64,000 nt of DNA. Source: Ilyobacter_A sp963675185 (lineage in GTDB: Bacteria > Fusobacteriota > Fusobacteriia > Fusobacteriales > Fusobacteriaceae). Below the pieces are notes generated by a model. It had not been told where the DNA came from. It did not search any database and saw nothing but the letters and a program-made list of their open reading frames with translations. A program made the position numbers and the translations under genes. Location of the stretch: NCBI GenBank assembly GCA_963675185.2, contig CAXXOH010000001.1, positions 248,001-312,000 on the forward strand, read 5' to 3'. Below are positions 45,674 to 53,830 of the stretch, piece by piece (position 1 is the first letter of the stretch; every line of letters starts with the position of its first letter).

Positions 45674-46786
45674 TTAGCTTGTTTCAACTCTATTTCTCCC
45701 GTTGTTTTTTGCTATATAAAGGGCCTTATCCGCTTTTTTTATCAAAAGATTTAAGTCATAATCACTTAAAACTTCGGCCATGCCCAAACTTACAGTGAAT
45801 TTTATACTGCACTCGTCACATATTAGTTTTGACCCGCTGCATGCCATACGTATCCTCTCAGCTATGCGAAAAGCCTCATTTTTATCCGTATCAACAAGAC
45901 CCAGGATAAACTCGTCCCCTCCCAGTCTTCCAAAAAGGTCACTATCGCGTACATTTCCCCTCACTATAGCCGTAAATTCCTTTAACACCTCATCGCCCAA
46001 ATAGTGCCCGTAGCTGTCGTTAATTTGCTTGAAATTATCTATATCCATTATAACTAAGGTGAAGCTGCTCTTATTCTCATAGGATTTTTTTATCTCACAC
46101 TCTGAAAACTCGATAAACCTTCTTCGGTTTAATACTCCTGTTAAAAAGTCCCTAGATGCCACTCTGTTGAGCTCCCCGTTGAGCTTTTCAAGATGTTTCC
46201 TCTGTTTTTCTACCTTGGCCTTCTCTTTACTATAATTTTTCACAAGAAAGTTTACTATGAAATAAACTAGCACCCCCATAGTGGCATAAGTCCCTATAAG
46301 ATCGGTTATCCTGTAATTTGGAGTTTTGTATAGGGAGACTAACTCCGGCCTTAAGTGGTTTATGAAATAGAGCGCACTAATTAAAGCTATGTTTAATGAG
46401 AGTAAGGTAAAATCACTTTTCCCGCCCAGCGAAGCGGACAGCACTATCAAAGACAGCATATAAAAACTTACCGGTCCGTCCATACCGCCATCAAAAAACC
46501 ATATCACGGCTCCACCAATATAAGCATTTGCTAGAAAAAACAGCTTCGCCAGCTTAAATCTGCCCCTAACCTTACTCAGGTAATAAGAGTAAATCCCAAA
46601 AATTGCCCCTATAAAACAGTACCAAACTATCCACTTCGGTAGCTCTATAAAATAGTTACCCACACCTGAAACAATCGCTGTCAAGGTCATCAATATACAG
46701 AAACTGTTGAATATTCTTTCCTCCAACGGATTATCGCTGTTACGTTCGTCTATATTTTTAAAAAACTTCAGTACACTCCTCTTCAC
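45674..46786 (-). CDS. Membrane diguanylate cyclase (GGDEF)
   Basis: About 370 residues. Six hydrophobic segments (residues 15-195) form a membrane sensor of no named family I can assign, followed by a short coiled coil (YSKEKAKVEKQRKHLEKLNG) and a GGDEF domain with VIMDIDNFKQINDSYGHYLG and active loop RLGGDEFILGL. An RxxD site (VRDSD region, five residues before the loop) may give product inhibition. I prefer GTG 46786, which has AGAGGGGG upstream; the frame continues to a TTG at 46834. The gene follows a Nudix gene closely. Its terminator is split by IS copy 5. Confidence 0.87.
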   Translation of the reverse strand: MKRSVLKFFKNIDERNSDNPLEERIFNSFCILMTLTAIVSGVGNYFIELPKWIVWYCFIGAIFGIYSYYLSKVRGRFKLAKLFFLANAYIGGAVIWFFDGGMDGPVSFYMLSLIVLSASLGGKSDFTLLSLNIALISALYFINHLRPELVSLYKTPNYRITDLIGTYATMGVLVYFIVNFLVKNYSKEKAKVEKQRKHLEKLNGELNRVASRDFLTGVLNRRRFIEFSECEIKKSYENKSSFTLVIMDIDNFKQINDSYGHYLGDEVLKEFTAIVRGNVRDSDLFGRLGGDEFILGLVDTDKNEAFRIAERIRMACSGSKLICDECSIKFTVSLGMAEVLSDYDLNLLIKKADKALYIAKNNGRNRVETS

Positions 46787-46837
46787 AGCACGAATCCCCC
46801 TCTTCCTTGATGTGATAACAAAGTTTACCAGCAACCA

Positions 46838-47461
46838 CTAATTAAATATTGTTTCATGGAACTTTTTTCCCTTTACTTCGAAGCAGAGCTTTATGTCATC
46901 TCTGCTGTTCCTGTTAACAGAAAGCGGCGGAAGGTCATCAAGCGAAAAAAATCCCGCTGCAGAGGTCTCTATATTTTTCTCAAACTGTCCCCCCAAGTAT
47001 TCGCACTCCACGAAAATCTTGTATATAGCATATGGCATAGGACATACAGCATTTTTTGTCCTGTCGTATATAGCTATGACCCTTTTGGGTTTTACGTCGG
47101 CCCCGGCCTCCTCTTTGGCTTCCTTTACGACATTTTCCATAAGGGAACAGTCCACGTCAGCCCAACCACCAGGAAGAGCCCACATACCGTCTATCTGCTC
47201 TTTTACCATAAGTATCTTCCCGCCCCTAAATATTGCGGCACGCACATCAATCTTTGGAGTTTGATACCCATTTTCGTTTGCGAAAAGTGTCCTTATTTTT
47301 TCATGGTCCATCTCGGTGTATGTATGTATTATATCTATACTTATATCTCTAATCTGTTCAAACCTCTCTCTATCATATTTGTTCGTGGAATAAGCCAACC
47401 CAGCCTGAGCAATTGACTGCAGTTTTTTTGCATACTCCAGCCATTTAGGTCCCATACTCAT
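46838..47461 (-). CDS. Nudix hydrolase with N-terminal NUDIX_N domain
   Basis: A 207-residue hydrolase of nucleoside-diphosphate derivatives. Residues 5-60 match the helical N-terminal domain found in some ADP-ribose pyrophosphatase-like enzymes (PKWLEYAKKLQSIAQAGLAY), and the Nudix box lies in GGWADVDCSLMENVVKEAKE followed by EAGA. Starts at ATG after AGGAGGAG. It may be co-transcribed with the downstream cyclase. Confidence 0.9.
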   Translation of the reverse strand: MSMGPKWLEYAKKLQSIAQAGLAYSTNKYDRERFEQIRDISIDIIHTYTEMDHEKIRTLFANENGYQTPKIDVRAAIFRGGKILMVKEQIDGMWALPGGWADVDCSLMENVVKEAKEEAGADVKPKRVIAIYDRTKNAVCPMPYAIYKIFVECEYLGGQFEKNIETSAAGFFSLDDLPPLSVNRNSRDDIKLCFEVKGKKFHETIFN

Positions 47462-47836
47462 ATAATCTCTCCTCCTGATTGTATATAATCTGTGTATTTA
47501 TTTTCAAAATATATGATTAGTCTCCGTATAAAAAGCATTGCTATCCCTATTATACATTTATTTCATCAATTATCAACAAAAATAACCCTTATTACAAGGT
47601 AAAATAATTTTAAGCGACATTAAAAAATTAACTCCCCTAAACTTTTGCGTAAAAATGGTCCGTATACGTATTATACCCCTTAAAACACTTTCATTAATAA
47701 TTATATTACAAAATTTTTATATATAAAAAATATTTTTTTATCGCGAAACTACTTATATTCAATGCTCGTATCTTGGTCTCAATTTTAGATTAAACATGAT
47801 ATAAAGTTACCATTTAAATAAAAAAGAGTTTAGACA
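47462..47836. other. Gene-less AT-rich stretch
   Basis: Contains the Nudix gene promoter region on the minus strand. No ORF, RNA motif or repeat is seen before copy A of the dispersed repeat. Confidence 0.3.
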
Positions 47837-47954
47837 TTAGATCTTTTGAATGATACGTGAAGATTCGTGACTAAAAAAAATGTTTTCTATTTCTATGACT
47901 TTGAATCAACTCAATACTTTAAATAAAGTTTAGATACAGGTAGCAACTTAGGTT
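47837..47954. repeat. Dispersed non-coding repeat, copy A (short form)
   Basis: About 118 bp matching the right part of copy B in the same orientation: tagatcttttgaat, gattcgtgactaaaaaaa, tgttttctatttctat, then tagatacaggtagcaactta. It lies 40 nt downstream of the second arsR operon, which is thus bracketed by copies A and B. Confidence 0.7.
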
Positions 47955-47970
47955 ATTTAATCTATTAAAA

Positions 47971-47990
47971 AAGGGCGGATATCCGCCCTT
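47971..47990 (-). terminator. Terminator of the arsR2 operon
   Basis: The perfect palindrome aagggcggat/atccgccctt is followed on the minus strand by T residues, 5 nt past the mini-thioredoxin stop. Confidence 0.85.
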
Positions 47991-47994
47991 AGAA

Positions 47995-48225
47995 CTATTC
48001 TATAATTTTTTTTATTTCCTCTACACTCAAAAGCTTCCCTTTACTTACAACCTTTTCATCTACAACCAATCCAGGTGTCGACATAACGCCATACCCCATT
48101 ATCTTCGTTATATCGTCTACCTTCTCAACTTGGGCAGCTACACCCATTTCCGAAACGGCGGTTTTTACATTTTCCTCCAATTTTGTGCACTTGGCACATC
48201 CCATTCCTAAAACTTTTATTACCAT
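47995..48225 (-). CDS. Mini-thioredoxin (thioredoxin_3 family)
   Basis: A 76-residue redox protein with the active site CAKC in VLGMGCAKCTKLEENV and the cis-Pro loop VMSTPGLVVDEKVV. Proteins of this size often accompany ArsP/DUF318 permeases and ArsR regulators, as here (22 nt after the permease gene). It may deliver reducing power to the permease cysteines or the bound organoarsenical; that is inference. Confidence 0.9.
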   Translation of the reverse strand: MVIKVLGMGCAKCTKLEENVKTAVSEMGVAAQVEKVDDITKIMGYGVMSTPGLVVDEKVVSKGKLLSVEEIKKIIE

Positions 48226-48247
48226 CTATCTATCCCCTTTCCTGTTT

Positions 48248-49204
48248 TTATAGTATAGCGTTAAAAAGATATCCAACTAATATTATTGCTATCCCGGTTA
48301 TAGTGACGAAACTCCCTATAAGCTTAGGCTTTATGACCTTTCTCAGCAGTATCATTTCAGGAAGTGAAAGCGCCGTAACCCCCATCATAAAAGAAAGAGC
48401 TGTTCCCATTCCTACCCCTTTCCCTATGAGGGCCTCAGCAATGGGTATAGTCCCCATGGCATTGGAGTAAAGAGGTATGGCAAAAACTGTCCCTATTATA
48501 ACTGCAAACGGATTGTCTGCCCCTGCATATTTACTCAAAAATTCAGCCGGAGCCCAGCCGTGTATAAGTGCCCCGATACCTATCCCGAGAATAAGAAATT
48601 TCCATATCCTCGAAACTATATCCTTCACGTTTTGAACTGCAAAGTTTAGCCTGTCCCTATTACTAAGCTTTTCTATCTCGCTGTCACCCAGTTTAATCTG
48701 ATAAACATACTCTTCCACATAACTCTCCATCTTCAAGTGATGGATTATAATTCCTCCGACTACACCCACAACAACTCCTGCAAATACGTAAAGCGCCGCT
48801 ACCTTCCATCCAAACGTTCCCAGCAGTATAACAAAGGCTGCTTCATTCACTATAGGAGAAGTTATAAGGAACGAAAATGTAACCCCTATTGGTATCCCTG
48901 CTTCAACAAATCCTATGAAAAGCGGCACGCTGGAACATGAGCAAAAAGGCGTGACTATACCAAAGAGGCTTGCTGCTATATGAGCCTTTAGTCCGCCCAG
49001 TTTTTCAAGCACCTTTTTGGTTTTTTCAACAGAAAAATAACTCCTCATATAAGAGATTAAAAATACCATAAAAGACAGCAGAATAAGTATTTTTATAGTA
49101 TCATAAAACAGAAAGTGCAAACTAGAGCCAAGCCTAGTCTCCACACTCACTTTAAAGATGTTTTCCACAAAAAATTTCATGAAACTATCCAACCAATCAA
49201 ACAT
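48248..49204 (-). CDS. ArsP/DUF318-type permease
   Basis: A 318-residue membrane protein of the permease family Pfam ArsP_1. Signature FGIVTPFCSCSSVPLFIGFVE has the conserved Cys pair, followed by SFLITSPIVNEAAFVIL; a second half-repeat contains NAMGTIPIAEALIGKGV and MMGVTALSLPEMILLR. About eight hydrophobic segments. Known ArsP members export methylated or aromatic arsenicals. Second gene of the arsR2 operon, starting 8 nt after arsR2. Confidence 0.9.
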   Translation of the reverse strand: MFDWLDSFMKFFVENIFKVSVETRLGSSLHFLFYDTIKILILLSFMVFLISYMRSYFSVEKTKKVLEKLGGLKAHIAASLFGIVTPFCSCSSVPLFIGFVEAGIPIGVTFSFLITSPIVNEAAFVILLGTFGWKVAALYVFAGVVVGVVGGIIIHHLKMESYVEEYVYQIKLGDSEIEKLSNRDRLNFAVQNVKDIVSRIWKFLILGIGIGALIHGWAPAEFLSKYAGADNPFAVIIGTVFAIPLYSNAMGTIPIAEALIGKGVGMGTALSFMMGVTALSLPEMILLRKVIKPKLIGSFVTITGIAIILVGYLFNAIL

Positions 49205-49212
49205 ATTTTCAC

Positions 49213-49518
49213 CTACTTCATCTTATTTAATATTTCCAGCAATTCAGTTTTTACTATCTCTTCGGCAATCTGAAACATATCCACTATTCTTTCATTTTTT
49301 ATGGCGTAGTGTATATTAAGTCCCTTTTTTTCCGAGACCAATATCCCTGCATCCTTTAATATTTTAAGGTGCTGTGAAAGGTTGGACTGGCTGAACTCCA
49401 CATCCTCATTCAGTTCACATACGCACAAGTTCTTCCCCATGAGCTTTTTTACTATTTTAAGCCTCAGCGGATGGCCAAGAGCTTTAAATATTTTCACTTC
49501 CAAGTCCTCAACGTTCAT
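49213..49518 (-). CDS. ArsR-family repressor (second)
   Basis: A 101-residue winged-helix regulator: LGHPLRLKIVKKLMGKNLCVCELNE with the Cys-Val-Cys pair and SQSNLSQHLKILKDAGILV as recognition helix. It differs clearly from the ArsR at 42887. First gene of the permease and mini-thioredoxin operon, under a promoter with an overlapping palindrome. Confidence 0.92.
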   Translation of the reverse strand: MNVEDLEVKIFKALGHPLRLKIVKKLMGKNLCVCELNEDVEFSQSNLSQHLKILKDAGILVSEKKGLNIHYAIKNERIVDMFQIAEEIVKTELLEILNKMK

Positions 49519-49542
49519 TTAACTACCTCGCTATTTAATTAT

Positions 49543-49582
49543 TTACTAATATAGTAATACCATTTTCTTCTATTTTTGTCAA
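49543..49582 (-). promoter_or_regulatory. arsR2 promoter with overlapping operator
   Basis: On the minus strand TTGACA (49577-49582) and TATTAC (49554-49559) are 17 nt apart. The palindrome ttacta-ata-tagtaa (49543-49557) covers the -10 end, suited to autorepression by the ArsR-type protein. Confidence 0.65.
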
Positions 49583-49627
49583 TAAAAAAACAACCCCATG
49601 CCGCCCGCTCAAAATAAAACGTTCTAC

Positions 49628-49982
49628 ACGAAAGTTGCCTTATAGTTAAATTAAACCTACAAATTAAATACTGTATTTATCTACAAAATCTTTTTTTGGC
49701 CACAGAGTTTCACAGGAAAAAAATCTTAAAATAAAAATCTTTTTTTCACGAATCGCACGAATGTACACGAATAAAAAATGAAATAAAATTATATTTCGGA
49801 CACAGAGCTGCACGGAATAAAATAAAAAATTTCACAGAGCAAGAAAAAATATAAGAGAGACTTGCTTAGATCTTTTGAATAATTCGTGTGATTCGTGACT
49901 AAAAAAATGTTTTCTATTTCTATAACTTTAAATCAACTCAATACTTTAAATAAAGTTTAGATACAGGTAGCAACTTAAGTTG
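49628..49982. repeat. Dispersed non-coding repeat, copy B (full form)
   Basis: About 355 bp, no ORF. Modules ccacagagtttcacagg, cacgaatcgcacgaatg, cacagagctgcacgg and attcgtgtgattcgtg alternate; the right 115 bp match copy A. The ends (aagttgcc... and ...gtagcaacttaagtt) are imperfect inverted repeats. Confidence 0.6.
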
Positions 49983-50015
49983 AAAATAAGCAAAAGTCAA
50001 TCTTAAATTATACCC

Positions 50016-50860
50016 TTACTCACTTAAAAACAGTTTGGCAGCAGACTCAGGCTCTCTTTTTCTTTTGTAAAGTGGTGTGCTGTCGCCAAACTTATATGGC
50101 GGCATGCTTTCATTCATCACAGGCTTTCATTCTTCCTTATAAATAACTCCCAGTGGAAACTTTTCTTTTTCAAGACTTTTTGAGAACGCCTGCGCCTTTT
50201 CGCTGGAATCATAGTCATTGGACAAAATATAGGTGTTCTCCTTGTACCAGGAAAACGTGTTGACCTTGTTGAAGCTATGGCACGGATGGAAAACATCCAC
50301 AAGGGCATACCCTTTATGCTTTATGGCTTCCTTTATCACATCTTTTGTGTGCTCCATATTCCCTGGCAACAAAGGTCGCTCCCAAGCTTATGGCAACTGC
50401 AAGTGGGTTAAATGGCTCTAGGTATACACCATCCACCTGCACGTTAGTTTTCATCCCTTTCATGCTTGTCGGAGAGCCCTGACCCTTGGTCAGTCCGTAC
50501 ACCATATTGTTGTGAACCACGTGGGTTATATCCGGGTTCCTCCTTATGTTGTGCATAAAGTGGTTCCCCCGTCGCCACCTTCCGCTATTACAGTAAGCTC
50601 TGGATTTGCCATCTTCACAGCTGTAGCTACAGGCATCGCCCTTCCATGTAAGCCGTTGTAGTAATTAACGCTTACATACTGAGGCATCTTTGCAGCCTGC
50701 CCTATGCCTGAAGATACCACCACATCTTTGGGAGCTAGCCCCAGCTCGCTCCCAAAGATGTGATTATTTTTTGCAGGGAATAGTTCCCACAGCCGGGACA
50801 CCAGGCTATATCTGTGCCTTCAGGGCAGTTAAATATATTTTTCTCCAAATCATTACCCAT
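50016..50860 (-). pseudogene. korB: Decayed beta subunit of 2-oxoacid:ferredoxin oxidoreductase
   Basis: The reading begins MGNDLEKNIFNCPEGTDIAW at an ATG overlapping the korA stop (TAATG) and would give about 280 residues, normal for KorB. TPP-binding pieces survive (CPGCGNYSLQKII, TVIAEGGDG, HNNMVYGLTKGQGSPTS, GNMEHTKDVIKEA). At least three frameshifts (near 50745, 50565 and 50370) and one in-frame TGA at about 50128-50130 break it. Unless these are assembly errors the enzyme complex is lost. Confidence 0.88.
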
Positions 50861-52542
50861 TACAGCACCTCCTTTTTCAGTTCCTCTTCTACCTCTTCCA
50901 AAGAAAACTGCATCCCGTCGTATTTCAATATTTTTCTGTCAAATTCTATCCCCCATTCTTTTTTTATGAGGCCTCCGAACTGCCCAGAGTAATTTTGCTC
51001 AAGTAATATAAGCTGTTCTGCCTTTTCTAACAGTTCCCTGCTGATATCTGGCAAAGGATATACCTGCTTGTAGTGCAGACACGCCAAACCGTAATCCCCA
51101 AGCCTGTCTGCCACTTCCCTTAAAACACCGTAGGTTGATCCCCACCCGACTACTAGGGTCTTGTACTCCTTCGGTCCTATAAGCTCTGGTTCTATATCTT
51201 CATAGCCATCTAGCTTCCTCATTCTTTTATCCTGCTGCGCCACCCTGACTGAAAAATCTTCGGTTATATGTCCGGTTTCGTCGTGTTCGTCGCTGTCCAC
51301 ACAAACCAGCCCTTCACCGTAGCCGGGAACGGATCTAGGCGACCTGCCGTTTTCTGTAACCATGTACCTTCTGTACCCTTTTTCACTTTCAACTACAAAA
51401 TACTCATTTTTCATTTCTGAAAAGTCTACCTCACCTAGATTATAGGACTGATTTACATAGTGCGCGTCGGACAGTATTACAACCGGAACCTGGTATTTAT
51501 CCGCTATATTAAACGCTTTTTGCGACAGGACTATACCATCTTCAAGCGAACCCGGCGCCAGTACAACCCTTGGGAACTCACCGTGCCCAGCATGAACAAC
51601 CAAATTCAAGTCCCCCTGCTCCGTCCTTGTAGGGAGCCCCGTTCCTGGTCCTGGCCTTTGTGCAAGGTGGATTACAGCAGGAGTCTCTCCTACACCTGAC
51701 ATGCTTAGTCCCTCTGTCATAAGGGCAAATCCCCCTCCAGATGTACTCGCCATAGCCCTTGCCCCAGCATACCAGGCACCCAACACCATATTTATGGCCG
51801 CTATCTCATCCTCTGCCTGTTCCACGGCTACACCGTATTCGTTGGCTTTCCCAGCCATCCCAACCAGTATCCCAGTGCTAGGTGACATGGGATAGGACGT
51901 TATGAAGTTGCATCCCCCTGCAAGTGAACCTATCACAAGCGCTTCTGCTCCACTTATGGCAGGCCTTTTTACCACCTTGGCGTCCATCGGTATTTTTATA
52001 TCAAAATCACAGCCCTTACCCAAGGTTACTCCATTTTTAAAGGCTTCTATGTTTTTCTCCACAACTTCTTCCCCTTTTTTAGCTAGCTTTTCGGCAAGAA
52101 GTTTTTCGCCTATGGATTCATCCAGGTTCAACATTCCTGAAATAAACCCCAATATAGCAGTATTCATATATTTCGGGTTCCCGGCTTTTTTAGCCACCTC
52201 TATAAAATCCACCTCTTTTATTTTGTGACTAGCCCTCACTTCCTCCTCTATAAAATCAGCAGGTCCTATTATGACAGTATCCTCACTCATCCTGCCGCTG
52301 AGCCTGTACAGGGCGCCTTTGTTAAGCACTATGACATAGTCGGTTTTTTCGACATAGGTAGTCATTTTCTTCCCAGATACCCTAAACTGCGTGGTGTTGT
52401 TGCCGCCCCTTATTCGCGACATTATCTCCTTGGACATATAAAAATAGCAGCCACTCTGCCTCAAGAGGTCTGTAAAAAGCCCCTCCACCGTTTTCAAGCC
52501 CGTGCCGGCCTCTCCAGATAAAACTATAGAAATCTCTTCCAT
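50860..52542 (-). CDS. korA: 2-oxoacid:ferredoxin oxidoreductase, fused gamma-alpha subunit
   Basis: A 560-residue subunit of the 2-oxoglutarate or related keto-acid ferredoxin oxidoreductase. Residues 1-190 are the gamma domain (SGEAGTGLKTVEGLF, SRIRGGNNTTQF), residues 200-560 the alpha pyrimidine-binding domain (ITSYPMSPSTGI, VEQAEDEIAAINMVLGA, TSGGGFALMTEG, RPGPGTGLPTRTEQGDL). The frame is intact although its beta partner directly downstream is broken. ATG after AAGGAGG. It may pair with a beta subunit encoded elsewhere or be an early stage of decay. Confidence 0.92.
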   Translation of the reverse strand: MEEISIVLSGEAGTGLKTVEGLFTDLLRQSGCYFYMSKEIMSRIRGGNNTTQFRVSGKKMTTYVEKTDYVIVLNKGALYRLSGRMSEDTVIIGPADFIEEEVRASHKIKEVDFIEVAKKAGNPKYMNTAILGFISGMLNLDESIGEKLLAEKLAKKGEEVVEKNIEAFKNGVTLGKGCDFDIKIPMDAKVVKRPAISGAEALVIGSLAGGCNFITSYPMSPSTGILVGMAGKANEYGVAVEQAEDEIAAINMVLGAWYAGARAMASTSGGGFALMTEGLSMSGVGETPAVIHLAQRPGPGTGLPTRTEQGDLNLVVHAGHGEFPRVVLAPGSLEDGIVLSQKAFNIADKYQVPVVILSDAHYVNQSYNLGEVDFSEMKNEYFVVESEKGYRRYMVTENGRSPRSVPGYGEGLVCVDSDEHDETGHITEDFSVRVAQQDKRMRKLDGYEDIEPELIGPKEYKTLVVGWGSTYGVLREVADRLGDYGLACLHYKQVYPLPDISRELLEKAEQLILLEQNYSGQFGGLIKKEWGIEFDRKILKYDGMQFSLEEVEEELKKEVL

Positions 52543-52654
52543 TATGCCTCCTTAACAAGCTACAACAAAATTTTTAACCGAATAATCTTGCTTTGCACAG
52601 TTTTTACCTCTATTTAAGCCTAAAATCCCTCAAAATAGGTTATGGATATTTAAT

Positions 52655-53028
52655 TTACTTCAAAGCATACCCACTTATTAAATCCGACAGTTTTTTCATT
52701 ATATCGAAGTACTGAATTTTTTTGTATACTGTTGGATTTTTTAGATTTTTCATTGCCAGTTCTCCCATGAACTCCTCGGTGCTTTTATACCCCCTCTTAT
52801 CCATCCACTCTTCTTTGTAAATGTCCTGGTTCAAAATCGAAAGGGGTCCCACTCCACCTCTATCTTACCATCTTTTAAAACCTTCGCAGAGCTGCTTGCA
52901 TTGAGAAAATTAAACTCCAAGTCCTGGCCTTTATACTCAACTGCAAAGCCTCCTATTCTGGCAGAGTAAGGTGCCTCCCCGAAACTTTCCTGAATCCTCG
53001 GCACCAAATTCCCATACTTTACCATCAT
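52655..53028 (-). pseudogene. Unknown gene split by one frameshift
   Basis: Two overlapping frames give one plausible protein of about 123 residues: MMVKYGNLVPRIQESFGEAP... to ...GKIEVEWDPF, then, after a shift near 52845, SILNQDIYKEEWMDKRGY... to ...LSDLISGYALK. The start has GAGGAG close upstream. I do not recognise the family. The neighbouring korB is also frameshifted, so this 3-kb block is either decaying or poorly sequenced. Confidence 0.5.
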
Positions 53029-53042
53029 CTCCTCTCATTGAA

Positions 53043-53108
53043 AAAGCGGATAAAATTGAAAAACATCCTAAGTTCTTTATAGAAGAAATAAAGAAAAAAT
53101 CCTCTTAA
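53043..53108 (+). pseudogene. Possible C-terminal gene fragment
   Basis: A 21-codon open stretch on the plus strand reads KADKIEKHPKFFIEEIKKKS and ends in a stop codon, with protein-like composition but no start or upstream portion. It could be the tail of a lost gene next to the decayed block, or chance. Confidence 0.2.
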
Positions 53109-53203
53109 ATTTCAAAAGGAATTTTAAACTTTAGTTTGTATACTAAATTTAATGCATATAGGTAAAGTAAAGGTATTGAAATTAGTTTAAAAGGAGAGAA
53201 AAG

Positions 53204-53383
53204 ATGGCTTATGTAATCAACCAAACGGAGTGCATATCTTGTGGAGCTTGCGAACCGGTATGCCCGGTTAACTGCATTTCGGAACAAAGTAACGGCAAGA
53301 TGAAAATCGATGCCACTGCATGCATTGATTGTGCGGCTTGTGCAGGAGTTTGTCCTGTAGACTGCATTTCATTAGGCGAATAA
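53204..53383 (+). CDS. Ferredoxin, 2[4Fe-4S]
   Basis: A 59-residue clostridial-type ferredoxin. Two cluster motifs: CISCGACEPVCPVNC (residues 10-24) and CIDCAACAGVCPVDC (residues 40-54). It carries electrons at low potential between oxidoreductases. ATG after AAGGAGAG. Located upstream of desulfoferrodoxin and opposite the 2-oxoacid oxidoreductase genes. Confidence 0.96.
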   Translation: MAYVINQTECISCGACEPVCPVNCISEQSNGKMKIDATACIDCAACAGVCPVDCISLGE

Positions 53384-53423
53384 ACTCTAAAAACACAAAA
53401 ATAAAAAGGGGGGAAAAATTATT

Positions 53424-53807
53424 ATGGCTAAAAATTTGGGAGTATACAAGTGTGATCTTTGCGGTAACATTGTAGAGGTGTTCCATGAAGGACACGCGCC
53501 GCTAGTTTGCTGTGGAAAGGAAATGGTTCTGCAGGAAGAAAAAACTGCAGATACCTCTGCGGAAAAACATGTCCCTTATATCGAGAAGATAGAGGGCGGA
53601 TTCAAGGTTAAAATAGGGGAAAAGCAGGATCACCCTATGACGGAAGAGCACTATATAGAGTGGATTGAGATCATAGGAGATGGAAAAATCTATAGACAGG
53701 CTTTAAAACCTGGTGACAAACCAGAAGCGACATTTAAAATAGACGCCGAGAAGATAATCGCAAGAGAATACTGCAACATCCACGGGCATTGGAAAAACGA
53801 AAATTAA
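53424..53807 (+). CDS. dfx: Desulfoferrodoxin (superoxide reductase)
   Basis: A 127-residue protein with two iron sites. Residues 1-36 are a desulforedoxin-like domain with CDLC and VCCGKEM (FeCys4 centre). The catalytic Fe(His4Cys) site uses His in EKHVPYIE, QDHPMTEEHYIEW and Cys-x-x-His in REYCNIHGHW. It reduces superoxide to peroxide, protecting an anaerobe. 40 nt after ferredoxin, likely one operon, with GGGGGG as ribosome site. Its terminator was split by the IS256-like element. Confidence 0.95.
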   Translation: MAKNLGVYKCDLCGNIVEVFHEGHAPLVCCGKEMVLQEEKTADTSAEKHVPYIEKIEGGFKVKIGEKQDHPMTEEHYIEWIEIIGDGKIYRQALKPGDKPEATFKIDAEKIIAREYCNIHGHWKNEN

Positions 53808-53830
53808 GGAAAAGCTAGCGTTAATGCTAG

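Noticed and set aside
46787..46834. TTG start at 46834 for the membrane cyclase
   Set aside because: It has no ribosome site, lies 4 nt from the previous stop, and adds a basic stretch before the GTG that follows AGAGGGGG.
53490..53807. Rubredoxin or rubrerythrin instead of desulfoferrodoxin
   Set aside because: The second half has the His-rich superoxide reductase site and Cys-x-x-His, and no di-iron ExxH pairs.
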